64,000 nucleotides of DNA from Microbacterium aoyamense. GTDB taxonomy: Bacteria; Actinomycetota; Actinomycetes; Actinomycetales; Microbacteriaceae. Shown here piece after piece: positions 1-7,369 of the stretch; the first letter of the stretch is position 1; every line of letters starts with the position of its first letter. The translations under genes were made by a program, and so were the position numbers. The DNA is taken from NCBI RefSeq assembly GCF_023155855.1, contig NZ_JAKNUT010000006.1, forward strand, positions 210,382 through 274,381, given 5' to 3'. A model generated the notes under the pieces. The model saw only the letters and a list, made by a program, of their open reading frames with translations, was not told where the DNA came from and ran no database searches.

Positions 1-66
1 TCGCCGGACGGTGAATCCGTGGTCGTCGTTCGGGGTGAGCGGGGTCTGGGTCGCTGTGGTGGACAT
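1..66 (-). CDS. N-terminus of a protein downstream of metI, probably the MetQ-type substrate-binding lipoprotein (partial)
   Basis: An ATG at 64-66 on the minus strand opens 22 codons that run off the left edge of the window. A GGAG ribosome binding site lies about 8 bases upstream of it. The start follows the metI stop by some 30 bases on the same strand, so it is the third gene of the metN-metI operon. In most genomes that position holds the D-methionine-binding lipoprotein MetQ. The visible residues (MSTTATQTPLTPNDDHGF, then basic VRR) are a polar leader before what could be a signal segment, but no lipobox is visible yet. The identity is inferred from position only. Confidence 0.55.
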   Translation of the reverse strand, partial: MSTTATQTPLTPNDDHGFTVRR

Positions 67-97
67 GCTGGTCTCCGGTGTGTGAGGAAGGACGGAT

Positions 98-817
98 TCA
101 AGCCGCGAGGGTGAGCCGGCGCGACTGTCGTGCCGAGGGGGTGAGCGCCCGGACCGCGCGGTCGCCGGCGAACTGCACGAGCGCGACGAGGGCGACGAGC
201 ACGATGATCGTGGCGACCATCACGGCGTTGTCGAAGCGCTGGTAGCCGTACGTGACGGCGACGTAGCCGATACCGCCGGCGCCGATCGTGCCGGCGATCG
301 CGGAGTACTCGATCATCGCGATCGTGTTGATCGTGAGGCCCCCGACGATCGACGGCACTGCTTCGGCGAGCTGCGCGTGCCAGATGGTCTGCAGGGGCGA
401 AGCGCCGGACGCGATCGCGACGCGGGAGCGTTCGACGGGCACGCTGCGCAGCGAGTTCTCGACGATGCGCGTGAAGAATGCGATGCCGGCGATCGACATG
501 GGCACGACGGCGGCGGGGATGCCGATGTTCGTGCCGGTGATGAGCCGTGTGAACGGGATGATCGCCGCCATGAGCACGAGGAACGGCAGCGATCGACCGA
601 TGCTCACGACCCAGCTGAGCGTCACGTGCGACGAGCGGTGCGGGAACAGCCCGCCGGGAGCGAGGTTGAAGAGCGTGGCCCCCAGTGGCACCCCGACCAG
701 GACGACGATGATCATCGTGATCCCGACCATGATCAGCGTGTCTCCGATCGCCGGGATGATCAGCGCGGGGATCTCGGGGATGGGAACGTTCTGCGCGCGC
801 ACGGGGAACCCGATCAT
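98..817 (-). CDS. metI: Methionine ABC transporter permease MetI
   Basis: Inner-membrane permease of the D/L-methionine importer MetNIQ, 239 residues, close to the usual 215-240. Five or so hydrophobic segments are visible (about residues 17-50, 65-85, 95-120, 150-180 and 195-220). The cytoplasmic EAA-loop, which docks on the ATPase, is seen around ASGASPLQTIWHAQLAEAVP, followed by PSIVGG. The C-terminal IEYSAIAGTIGAGGIG stretch is typical of MetI. The start codon overlaps the metN stop by 4 bases, so translation is probably coupled. The order metN-metI-(metQ) is the normal one. Confident family assignment; substrate by homology only. Confidence 0.93.
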   Translation of the reverse strand: MIGFPVRAQNVPIPEIPALIIPAIGDTLIMVGITMIIVVLVGVPLGATLFNLAPGGLFPHRSSHVTLSWVVSIGRSLPFLVLMAAIIPFTRLITGTNIGIPAAVVPMSIAGIAFFTRIVENSLRSVPVERSRVAIASGASPLQTIWHAQLAEAVPSIVGGLTINTIAMIEYSAIAGTIGAGGIGYVAVTYGYQRFDNAVMVATIIVLVALVALVQFAGDRAVRALTPSARQSRRLTLAA

Positions 818-1860
818 GCGACGGCCTCCAGGTCTTCCGCGTCTTCCGCGTCTTCCGCGTCGGTGAAGCTCGTCGTGCGGATCGGCTCCGCGGCACGGGC
901 CGTCAGACCCGCCGCGGCGAGCAGCGGCAGCGCTCGCGCGTAGGCGGCGGACGGCACGGCGACGCGGGCGGTTCCGACAGTGGCGCCGTGCACCTGCTCG
1001 ATCGACGCACCCAGCAGGCGCAGGTCGGCGCCGAGCTCGCGCGACACGCGCGCCACCCAGTCACCGTCGACGGCCGTCGTATAGCTGACATCGATCGCGA
1101 CGTCGCCGTCCTCAGCGGCCGCGGCGGCACGCGCGGGACGCAGCTGGTCTCCGAGGAGCGAGGATGCATCGCGCAGCAGGTCGACGATGCGTCCCGACTC
1201 GACGATCCGGCCGTGGTCGAGCCGAGCAACGGTGTCGGCGATCTGCACGACGGTGTCCATCTCGTGCGTGATGAACAGGATCGACAGACCGAGCTCGTCG
1301 CGCAGTTCCTTCAGCAGCGCGACGATCGTCGCCGTCGAATCCGGGTCGAGTCCCGAGGTCGCTTCGTCCGACAGCAGGACGCTCGGGCGCAGGGCGAGAG
1401 CGCGGGCGATGCCGATGCGCTGGCGCTGGCCGCCCGACAGCTGATGCGGGTAGTGCCCTGCCTTGTGGGCGAGCCCGACGCGGTCGAGCAGCTCGGCGAC
1501 GCGCGCACGCGACTCGGCCGCCGTGACGCCCAGGAACTGCAGCGGGAGCGCCACGTTCTCGGCCGCCGTCCGCCGGGCGAAGAGTCCGTCGGACTGGAAG
1601 ATCGTGCCGATGCGGCGGCGGGCGACCCGCAGGTCGCGTTCGCCGAACGCCGTCAGGTCGTCGCCGTTGACGACGACCCGCCCAGAGGTCGGGCGCTCGA
1701 GCAGCGTCACGCACTGCGCGAGCGTCGACTTGCCCGCGCCCGACGGACCGACGACCGCGGCGATCTGACCCGATGGCACGGCGAAGTCGAGGTGGTCGAG
1801 TACGGTGGTCGCGTCGGGACCATCGCCGAACACCTTCGTGAGGGCTTCGAGCTGGATCAT
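814..1860 (-). CDS. metN: Methionine ABC transporter ATP-binding protein MetN
   Basis: ATPase that powers methionine uptake, 348 residues. Walker A GPSGAGKS lies near residues 38-45, the ABC signature LSGGQRQR near 140, and Walker B VLLSDEATSGLD just after it. The C-terminal part (about 260-335) has the shape of the NIL/ACT-like methionine-sensing domain found in MetN. The extreme C-terminus is an unusual acidic tail built from three exact Glu-Asp-Ala codon repeats, with a further DLEAVA. No Shine-Dalgarno sequence stands out before the ATG, and the 106 bases up to the next gene hold no SAM riboswitch that I can recognise. First gene of the operon with metI. Confidence 0.94.
   Translation of the reverse strand: MIQLEALTKVFGDGPDATTVLDHLDFAVPSGQIAAVVGPSGAGKSTLAQCVTLLERPTSGRVVVNGDDLTAFGERDLRVARRRIGTIFQSDGLFARRTAAENVALPLQFLGVTAAESRARVAELLDRVGLAHKAGHYPHQLSGGQRQRIGIARALALRPSVLLSDEATSGLDPDSTATIVALLKELRDELGLSILFITHEMDTVVQIADTVARLDHGRIVESGRIVDLLRDASSLLGDQLRPARAAAAAEDGDVAIDVSYTTAVDGDWVARVSRELGADLRLLGASIEQVHGATVGTARVAVPSAAYARALPLLAAAGLTARAAEPIRTTSFTDAEDAEDAEDLEAVA
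832..858. repeat. Three perfect 9-bp tandem repeats in the 3' end of metN
   Basis: The unit gtcttccgc is repeated exactly three times (832-840, 841-849, 850-858). On the coding strand it reads as repeated Glu-Asp-Ala codons. The frame is kept, so copy-number change would only lengthen or shorten the acidic tail of MetN. Confidence 0.9.
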
Positions 1861-1966
1861 GAGGCACGACGTTAGCGACGCGCCGCGGGGCTCATTCCAG
1901 AGTGACGCCGGGCGTCGTCATGAGACGCCGGATGACGGCTGCGAGCTGCGCTCCGTGTCGCAGGCT

Positions 1967-2554
1967 CTAGCCTGCCGCTCGTCCTGGTGATGAGTCGACT
2001 GGCGCGGCATCCTGGCATCCCGTGGCGATCACTCCGCCGTCGGGCCCGAGCGTCGCGACCTGTGCCGCGCGGTAGTCGGGCTCTCGCGGATGCGCCGGAT
2101 ACCCGTCGGTCGAGTCGTACCGCGCGACGGCGTTGCCCGCCCGCAACTGAAGGAGCCCCAGGTCGACGCCGCTCGCGGTCGTCACATAGCGCAGGAGACG
2201 CCCGTACCGGTCTTGCTCGTTCTGCCCTTCCGGCAGCTCGAGGGTGACGGCGTCTCCGGCAGCCACGGCATCCGCGATCGCCTCGCTCGCCGGCGCGTCG
2301 CCGCATTCGCCCCGCTCGGGGGTGTCGATCCCGATGATGCGCACCGTGCCCGCGCTCGTCTCGATCGTGTCGCCGTCTACGACATCGAGGAAGGTCGCGG
2401 TCTCGACGATGGATGCCGCAGGTGTCGAGTCGATGGATGCCTCGGGCGCCGCCGTCGCGACGACCTGTGTAGCCGGGGTCGGCACGCACGCAGACAGCGC
2501 GACCACCATCGCGATGCCCGCGACGACCGCCCCCAGCGCCGTTCCCGCCCGCAC
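1967..2554 (-). CDS. Secreted thermonuclease-family (SNase) lipoprotein
   Basis: Predicted extracellular, membrane-anchored nuclease of the staphylococcal-nuclease fold, 195 residues. A lipoprotein signal peptide is clear: a hydrophobic stretch ends in the lipobox LSAC, with the lipidated Cys at residue 23. A low-complexity Ala/Thr/Ser linker follows. SNase motifs follow in order: VVDGDTIE (calcium and active-site loop), RIIGIDTPERGE (catalytic Arg), and EQDRYGRLLRYV with the second catalytic arginine region. The C-terminus is shorter than in S. aureus nuclease but contains the usual helix. It stands alone between metN and a divergent repeat region. Likely nucleic-acid scavenging. Family assignment is firm; activity is inferred. 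Confidence 0.88.
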   Translation of the reverse strand: MRAGTALGAVVAGIAMVVALSACVPTPATQVVATAAPEASIDSTPAASIVETATFLDVVDGDTIETSAGTVRIIGIDTPERGECGDAPASEAIADAVAAGDAVTLELPEGQNEQDRYGRLLRYVTTASGVDLGLLQLRAGNAVARYDSTDGYPAHPREPDYRAAQVATLGPDGGVIATGCQDAAPVDSSPGRAAG

Positions 2555-2574
2555 AGTTGCCCTTCCTGTTCGTC

Positions 2575-2655
2575 TTTCCTGTTCGTCGATCCCCGATCGA
2601 CCTTTCCGTTCATCGACCCTCGATCGACCTCCCCGTTCGTCGATCCCCGATCGAT
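2575..2655. repeat. Three imperfect 27-bp tandem repeats in an intergenic region
   Basis: Units at 2575-2601, 2602-2628 and 2629-2655 share the pattern ccgttcgtcgatccccgatcga with a few substitutions. Each contains a cgatcg palindrome. They lie just upstream of the SNase gene, in the 198-bp gap between it and the 3' end of the spermidine-synthase-like gene (both on the minus strand). They could affect transcription of the nuclease gene. No open frame of interest crosses them. Confidence 0.8.
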
Positions 2656-2752
2656 TCGAACCTATCGGGGGCCTCCGACGCCGCCGGCCGAGCTCGATCC
2701 AGAACGATGACGACGCTCGCGCTCTCGTCGTCTACGACAGAGCAGAACAGGT

Positions 2753-3520
2753 TCAGGTGCGTCGGGAGGATGCCACGTACACGGTGTTGGAGGACGTCCC
2801 ACCCGTGACGGGGTTGTCGAAGTCGACGACGTGCGCGGTTGCGTCGTCGAACACGGCGGCGAGTTCGGTCATGAACTCCGGATCGGGCGGGTCGTCGGAC
2901 CAGAGGGCGAACACCCCGCCGCCCGTCAGGTGTCGATCGAGTGCGCGCAGGCCGGGAGCGCGATACAGGTCGGCGTGACTCGGATCGAGCTGGTGCCTCG
3001 GTGAGTGGTCGACGTCCAGCAGGATCGCGTCGTAGTGAGCGCCGGTGGGCGGTCGCCGCATCCGTTCGAAGAAGTCGTCGCTGACGAGCGACGTGCGCGG
3101 GTCGCCGACGAGTTCGGATGACACGGGCAGCAGGATCCGTTCGTGCCAGCCGATCACCGCGTCGAGGCGGTCGATCACGGTGAGCGCGGTGACCCGCCGG
3201 TCGCGCAGTGCGGCCACCGCTGTGTAGCCCAGCCCGAGGCCGCCGACGAGGACGTTCAGCTCGTCGCCCGTCGCGGCGGCGAGTCCGAGATCGGCGAGCG
3301 CGATCTCGGCAACCGTGAAGAGGCTCGACATCAGGTACTCGTCGCCGAGCTTGACCTCGTACACTTCTGCGCCGACGGCCGGCTCCGATCGTCGCCGTAG
3401 CGTCAGGTCGCCCATCGGCGTGGGCTGCCAGTCGAGCTCTTCGAACCGCGCGATCACGGGCATCCCCTCGTCGAGGCCCACACTACCGAGCGCGGACGGA
3501 TCGCGCGGCCGGCGTAGCAT
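2753..3520 (-). CDS. Spermidine-synthase-like SAM-fold protein
   Basis: 255-residue protein with the Rossmann-like fold of spermidine synthases and class I methyltransferases. Visible features: the N-terminal beta domain (LTLRRR..VYEVKLGDEYLMSS), the nucleotide-binding glycine loop LVGGLGLGYTA, an acidic end of strand 2 (LTVIDRLDAVIGWH), and the strand-4 segment YDAILLDVDHSP. In true spermidine synthases the acidic active site binds putrescine; here the residues are only partly conserved, so the substrate is unknown. Proteins like this are common solitary genes in Actinobacteria. The start is uncertain: an ATG at residue 20 (position 3463) is also possible, and neither has a good ribosome binding site. 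Confidence 0.8.
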   Translation of the reverse strand: MLRRPRDPSALGSVGLDEGMPVIARFEELDWQPTPMGDLTLRRRSEPAVGAEVYEVKLGDEYLMSSLFTVAEIALADLGLAAATGDELNVLVGGLGLGYTAVAALRDRRVTALTVIDRLDAVIGWHERILLPVSSELVGDPRTSLVSDDFFERMRRPPTGAHYDAILLDVDHSPRHQLDPSHADLYRAPGLRALDRHLTGGGVFALWSDDPPDPEFMTELAAVFDDATAHVVDFDNPVTGGTSSNTVYVASSRRT

Positions 3521-3550
3521 GTGTGCGTATCGTCGAACGGAGGATGCCTC

Positions 3551-3727
3551 GTGTCAGCTGCTCAGGATCCCGCCCATCACGTACCCGCGCCCGGCGAGCC
3601 GAGCATTCCCGAGATCGAAGACGACGAGACCGTCCCGCCGCGCCCGGAAGAGTCGATCGCCGACGCGCTGCGCGCGGAGCCCGACGTCGAGGATCACCGC
3701 AGGAATCACGGACCCATCGGCGCGTAG
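3551..3727 (+). CDS. Small acidic protein, function unknown
   Basis: 58-residue ORF starting at GTG 3551, preceded by GGAGG at 3539-3543. The sequence (SAAQDPAHHVPAPGEP..EIEDDETVPPRPEESIADALRAEPDVEDH) is rich in Pro, Glu and Asp, without hydrophobic core segments, so it is probably disordered. It is divergent from the spermidine-synthase-like gene. Its last codons lie inside the first copy of a 50-bp tandem repeat, so its C-terminus may have been set by that duplication. I do not recognise a family. Coding status is supported by the ribosome binding site and the biased composition only. Confidence 0.5.
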   Translation: MSAAQDPAHHVPAPGEPSIPEIEDDETVPPRPEESIADALRAEPDVEDHRRNHGPIGA

Positions 3728-3780
3728 ACGCCGACGTCCAGGATCACCGCCGAACTCACGGCTCCGTCGGCACGTAGACG
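3681..3780. repeat. Two-copy 50-bp imperfect tandem repeat
   Basis: 3681-3730 and 3731-3780 are head-to-tail copies differing at 8 of 50 positions by my count. The first copy contains the 3' end of the small acidic ORF. The period is not a multiple of three. On the minus strand the region just beyond, about 3766-3850, reads as 29 residues ending in VYVPTEP before a stop, which might be a remnant of a decayed gene. Confidence 0.8.
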
Positions 3781-3851
3781 CGCCGAGCGAGGCGGACGCG
3801 CACATCCACGCCGAAGTCGCGGAGAGCCGGCGCGTTGTGAACCAAGGTGCA

Positions 3852-5147
3852 CTAGAACGGTGGGGGCTCGTCGCTCGGGCGGAACGCGGGCATCGGCCGT
3901 TCGGGCTTCACCACATACCTTCGCCCGGAGGGCGAGGTCCATTCGATCGCCCCGCCGGAGCCGTCGATCTGCTGCACGACCCAGCTCCCGTGGTGCTTGA
4001 TCGTGTGATGCCCCTGGCAGAGCGGAGCGCTGTTCCAGAGCGAGGTCTCGCCGCCGTGTTCCCAGGCGAGCGTGTGATCGATCTGACACCTGCTGGCGGG
4101 GACACCGCATCCGGGCGCCATGCACCGCGCCGATCGCCACTTCACGAGCTTCCGCAGCGACGGCGGGGGCGAGTAGCGATCGCGGGATACCGAGAGGACC
4201 ATGCCGGTCTCGGGATGCGTGAGGACTCGCATCCACCCGTCCGCTCCCCCACACAACTCGCGCGCGCGGTCGATCGGGATCGGCCCGACACCCTCGACCG
4301 TCGCCGGCTCGGTTGGAGCGTCGCTGCCGAGCAGTGACATCACCGGGACGGTCACCACGACGCTCGCCCGCACACCGCGTGCGGCGTCGGGAAGCAGGGT
4401 CGTGTCGCCATCGATGAGCAGGTCCGAGAGCGCGTCGGCGCGCACCTGGTCGGTCGTCCGCGTGTCGTCCGCCGCTACGTCAGAGTCGGCACCTGAGCCG
4501 GACTCGGACTCCGACCGGCGCCCGACGATCGCGCCGGCGATGCCGGTGAGCCGCTGTTGAATCGCATGGGCCTCAACCGACGGGATCAGCGCGTGCAGCC
4601 ACGACATCGCGTCATCCACCGGCTCGATGTAGACCCGACGACCCGCGACCGCTTGACTGTGCCGCTCGACGAGGGACACCGCGCGCACCCGATCGACGAG
4701 CGCACGCATCGCCCGCCGAAACGAACCGACCGGCAACTCGGTCGCCAGCGTCATCCCCTCATCGAGCACCTGAGCCCGCAGAGGTGGATCAACGCTGTCG
4801 ACTGCGGTGATCAGGATCTGGGCGTGCTTCTCGGTCATCTCAGCGCGATGCAGCACGTCGTAGACAGCCGGATAACGATGCACAACGCCATCCGCCAGCG
4901 CGAGAAGCTCCCCCGCCGCGTACTCCGTGATGCGCAACTCGGAAGCGATCTCGAGCCGAACCGAACGATCGAGGATCTCGGCCGACATCCGCGGCCCACG
5001 CTCTCGAGCCTCGGCGTGCAGCACCGCGACCGCCATCAATCGCTCCGCCGCGAGCACCGTCATCATGTCGGCGACCTCGACCATGCGATCCACCGTGTCG
5101 GGCCCGAAGTCGGTGTCCTCAACTTCGATGGAGGGACGGGAGTTCAT
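3852..5147 (-). CDS. DUF222 / HNH endonuclease-signature protein (13E12 family)
   Basis: 431-residue member of the DUF222-HNH family, abundant and multi-copy in Actinobacteria. DUF222 covers roughly residues 20-330 (helical, with repeated Arg/Glu-rich stretches). The HNH nuclease core lies at about 335-385: CMAPGCGVPASRCQIDH, then W.HGG.T...N...LC..HH..KH. The zinc-binding Cys pair and the catalytic His appear intact, so nuclease activity is plausible. Such genes behave like mobile or recombining elements and in Mycobacterium several are induced by DNA damage. The upstream region is AT-rich with a degenerate SOS-like palindrome. There is a good match in length to the family. Confidence 0.9.
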   Translation of the reverse strand: MNSRPSIEVEDTDFGPDTVDRMVEVADMMTVLAAERLMAVAVLHAEARERGPRMSAEILDRSVRLEIASELRITEYAAGELLALADGVVHRYPAVYDVLHRAEMTEKHAQILITAVDSVDPPLRAQVLDEGMTLATELPVGSFRRAMRALVDRVRAVSLVERHSQAVAGRRVYIEPVDDAMSWLHALIPSVEAHAIQQRLTGIAGAIVGRRSESESGSGADSDVAADDTRTTDQVRADALSDLLIDGDTTLLPDAARGVRASVVVTVPVMSLLGSDAPTEPATVEGVGPIPIDRARELCGGADGWMRVLTHPETGMVLSVSRDRYSPPPSLRKLVKWRSARCMAPGCGVPASRCQIDHTLAWEHGGETSLWNSAPLCQGHHTIKHHGSWVVQQIDGSGGAIEWTSPSGRRYVVKPERPMPAFRPSDEPPPF

Positions 5148-5157
5148 GCACTCATAC

Positions 5158-5173
5158 TAGAACATATCTACTA
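5158..5173. promoter_or_regulatory. Possible degenerate LexA (SOS) box upstream of the DUF222/HNH gene
   Basis: tagaacatatctacta lies 11 bases upstream of the ATG. Compared with the actinobacterial consensus tcgaacatatgttcga, 12 of 16 positions agree on the reverse strand (one GTTC half-site is exact, the other is degraded). The surrounding 60 bases are unusually AT-rich for this genome, consistent with a promoter. Weak evidence. Confidence 0.35.
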
Positions 5174-5380
5174 CTGAATGCAATAGAAGTGCGATCCATA
5201 TTCGATCATTTCGACCTCCTACAGTGCGTACGAGTCCCGGATTCTCGACCGGCAGAGCGGAGCGCCACGGCGAGCGCCACTGCGGGGCATCCCTCCCCTC
5301 CGGAACCCTCATCGAGAGAGTCGCGGGGCGAGAACCGCCGAAGGCCGGGCATGAACGCATTCTCACGCCAGAATCGACGA

Positions 5381-5764
5381 GTGAGCGTTGAACAGAGTGT
5401 GGTGGATGCCTGGTTCGATGAGCAGTCGCACGCGATGACCGACGCCGCGCGGGAGGTGCGGGCATCCATTCTCCGTGTCGTGCCGGCGGCGACCGAGAGC
5501 ATCAAATGGCAGGCGCCGAACTTCGCGCTGGACGACGACTTCGCCACCTTCAGCATGCGGCGCCCGGGGGTGCTGCAGGTCATCCTCCACACGGGAGCGA
5601 AGCCCAAGCCCGAGCGACACGCCATCGAGCTCGGAGACCTCGGCGGTCGGCTTCGGTGGGCAGGCCACAACCGCGCGGTCATCACCTTCACGTCGCCCGA
5701 AGATGTCACGGCGGCTCTGCCGCAATTTGAGCGCGAGATCGCCCGCTGGGCCGGGACGGGGTGA
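5381..5764 (+). CDS. DUF1801 (YdhG-like) protein
   Basis: About 127 residues from the GTG at 5381; an in-frame ATG at 5351 would add ten residues. Neither has a strong ribosome binding site. The sequence matches the DUF1801 pattern: DAWFDEQSHAMTDAAREVRASIL, then ESIKWQAPNFALDDDFATFSM, and a C-terminal FTSPEDVTAALPQFEREIARW. The family has a steroidogenic-acute-regulatory-like fold and no established biochemical function. It stands alone between the DUF222 gene and a lipoprotein. Family call fairly firm; role unknown. Confidence 0.8.
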   Translation: MSVEQSVVDAWFDEQSHAMTDAAREVRASILRVVPAATESIKWQAPNFALDDDFATFSMRRPGVLQVILHTGAKPKPERHAIELGDLGGRLRWAGHNRAVITFTSPEDVTAALPQFEREIARWAGTG

Positions 5765-5958
5765 AACCCGCTCGATACGCTCGCGGGTGCGGATCCTGCC
5801 GATCGATCTCGTGGACGCCTTCGCCTCCCTCGTCTTGGGCATGCTGGCACGGGGCAGGATGCGTCGACTGTTCGCTCGCTGAGATCTACATCCGGCGGCG
5901 GTACCGGATACGTCTCGAGACGGACGCGCCGCCTGCCGTCGATGCGGAGGCTGGATGC

Positions 5959-6399
5959 ATGCCTCATCACCGCATCCTTCTCACCGTCATCTCCGCCGCC
6001 ACCGTCGCCCTCGCACTCACCGGATGCTCCGCCATCGAAGGGGCCGTCTACCAGCGGCATTCCGCGACGTACGACGACGTCGGAGCACTGGCCGACAGCG
6101 AGCTCACGGCGGACTGGATCCCGTCCGACGCGACGAACATCCGCACCGTCGCGTCCACTCGCGAGAAGTCCACCGACGTCGTCGTACTGCTCGACAGCGC
6201 CGCCACCCTCGATCCGACCGTCTGCGCCGAGATCGACCGCCAGTCCGGGCCGACGCTCGCGATCGACGGCGCTCCCGATGTCTACGCCTTGGACACCGCC
6301 TTCGCGTGCGGAGAGTGGACCGTGGCGCAGGCCGACGGCGGCTGGTACGGCTGGACCCCGAACCACCCCGACGAGCAGGCGCAGTCTCCCGGTCAGTGA
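5959..6399 (+). CDS. Small lipoprotein, function unknown
   Basis: 146-residue exported lipoprotein. The ATG at 5959 has a GGAGG site 8 bases upstream. The signal peptide (basic HHR, hydrophobic ILLTVISAATVALA) ends in the lipobox LTGC with Cys23. The mature part holds two further cysteines (CAEIDRQ and FACGEWT), possibly a disulphide, and a C-terminal GGWYGWTPNHP. No enzyme motif is visible. The 190 bases before it contain no credible gene. It converges with the VOC gene, the two stop codons being almost adjacent. Probably a cell-surface protein. Confidence 0.78.
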   Translation: MPHHRILLTVISAATVALALTGCSAIEGAVYQRHSATYDDVGALADSELTADWIPSDATNIRTVASTREKSTDVVVLLDSAATLDPTVCAEIDRQSGPTLAIDGAPDVYALDTAFACGEWTVAQADGGWYGWTPNHPDEQAQSPGQ

Positions 6400-6400
6400 A

Positions 6401-6769
6401 TCACGCCTGCGCGTTCAGCCCGATCCGGTTGCCCTCGGAGTCTTCGATATAGGCGAAGACTCCGCGCCCGCCGCCGATCTCGGTCTTCGGAACCAGGATG
6501 CTTCCGCCCGCCGCTTCGGCGCGCGCGATCCATTCGTCGATCGACGGGCTCGCGTCGAAGTACACGCGCGAGCCGAAGTGCGACGGTTCGTCTTCGGGCG
6601 CGAGGAAGAGGCATCCCGCTGATCCTCCGTCACTCGCCGGGATGATCGCCGTCTCCTTCTCAGGCCCGACGGGCAGCCGGACGAGCTGCTCGCCCGTGAG
6701 CGCCTCGTAAAACGCGATCGCTCGCGTCATGTCGCTGACCGGAATGTCGAACCAGACCACCTGTGCCAT
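6401..6769 (-). CDS. VOC family (glyoxalase/bleomycin-resistance-like) protein
   Basis: 122 residues. Two βαβββ modules of the vicinal-oxygen-chelate fold are visible: VVWFDIPVSDMTRAIAFYEALTG at the N-terminus and GSRVYFDASPSIDEWIARAEAAGG in the middle. It ends with IGGGRGVFAYIEDSEGNRIGL, the usual VOC closing strand. Members bind small metabolites, often through a metal; substrate unknown here. The start chosen (6769) gives the normal family N-terminus MAQVVWFDIPV. The NTF2-like gene lies about 60 bases upstream on the same strand, so the two may be co-transcribed. Confidence 0.87.
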   Translation of the reverse strand: MAQVVWFDIPVSDMTRAIAFYEALTGEQLVRLPVGPEKETAIIPASDGGSAGCLFLAPEDEPSHFGSRVYFDASPSIDEWIARAEAAGGSILVPKTEIGGGRGVFAYIEDSEGNRIGLNAQA

Positions 6770-6831
6770 GTTGCGCTTCCTCTCGTCACTGTCGAAGGTA
6801 CGGGGAGCCTCGGACACTCCCACACACGCGC

Positions 6832-7158
6832 TCAGTCCGGAACGATGACGACGCTCGCGATCTTGTCGCCCGCGAGCGTGAACCGGAACGGACTCGTGCC
6901 GTTGAACCCGTCGCCCGTGACCTTCAGGTGCACGAGGTAGGTGCCCGGCGCCTCCTCGGCGATGTCGACGAGGTCGAAGTGCGAGCGCTTGCCGATGTTG
7001 TCGGTGCGATCCCACTGCCGGATGCCGTCGTGCCCGCGCGCGACGCGCCCCCAGTCGTCGAGCGTGCCGTCCTCGGCGAAAGCGTCGACGAACGCGTCGG
7101 AGTCGCCGGCGTTGGTCGCATCGATGAAGGCGGCGATGGATGCAGGGAGCTGAGCCAT
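6832..7158 (-). CDS. NTF2-like (SnoaL-type) small protein
   Basis: 108 residues from ATG 7158, which has AGGA about 8 bases and GGAG 1 base upstream. Typical NTF2-like layout: a helix IAAFIDATNAGDSDAFVDAFAEDGTLDDWG, a loop GHDGIRQWDR, and C-terminal strands FRFTLAGDKIASVVI. Family members are ligand-binding cups used as isomerases, hydrolases or stress proteins. No active-site set identifies a reaction here. It is divergent from the leader ORF and ADP-ribosylglycohydrolase gene; one copy of a paired operator lies in its upstream region, so it may be regulated together with them. Confidence 0.82.
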   Translation of the reverse strand: MAQLPASIAAFIDATNAGDSDAFVDAFAEDGTLDDWGRVARGHDGIRQWDRTDNIGKRSHFDLVDIAEEAPGTYLVHLKVTGDGFNGTSPFRFTLAGDKIASVVIVPD

Positions 7159-7214
7159 GCTCCGATCCTGGCGCGCTGTCGCTCCGACGTCCACGCGGCG
7201 ATCCGAATCTCTCA

Positions 7215-7283
7215 TTTTACGCACTCTTGCGTAATGTCCGATCCTCGTGCCATCATCGACTTATTGCGCGATAGTGCGTTAAA
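7215..7283. promoter_or_regulatory. Pair of matching inverted-repeat operators in the divergent intergenic region
   Basis: Site 1 (7215-7235) contains the perfect palindrome TTACGCA-CTCT-TGCGTAA. Site 2 (7263-7283), read on the other strand, matches site 1 at 17 of 21 positions. The centres are about 48 bp apart. Site 2 abuts the ribosome binding site of the leader ORF, so a bound regulator would block transcription. The next gene is an ADP-ribosylglycohydrolase, a family sometimes controlled by NAD-responsive repressors. The regulator is not encoded in the window as far as I can see. Confidence 0.6.
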
Positions 7284-7297
7284 TCGAGGAGGGCACC

Positions 7298-7369
7298 ATG
7301 GGCGACGGAGTGAAGGAGACGATTCCGTGCGAGCTGTTCGGCGGACCGACCGGAGGGAGCGCCCGATGA
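7298..7369 (+). CDS. 23-residue leader ORF translationally coupled to the ADP-ribosylglycohydrolase gene
   Basis: ATG at 7298 is preceded by the strong ribosome binding site gaggaggg (7286-7293). The ORF encodes MGDGVKETIPCELFGGPTGG plus SAR and its TGA overlaps the ATG of the next gene (ATGA). The downstream gene has its own GGAGGG, which lies inside this ORF. The peptide may simply deliver ribosomes to the next gene, act as an attenuator, or be a truncated relic. No known family. Confidence 0.5.
   Translation: MGDGVKETIPCELFGGPTGGSAR

Noticed and set aside
1861..1966. A SAM or methionine-responsive riboswitch upstream of metN
   Set aside because: The 106 bases show no recognisable conserved core or extended stem; I could not justify a call.
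3766..3850. A minus-strand coding fragment ending in VYVPTEP
   Set aside because: It has no start or ribosome binding site and overlaps a tandem repeat; kept only as a possible remnant.
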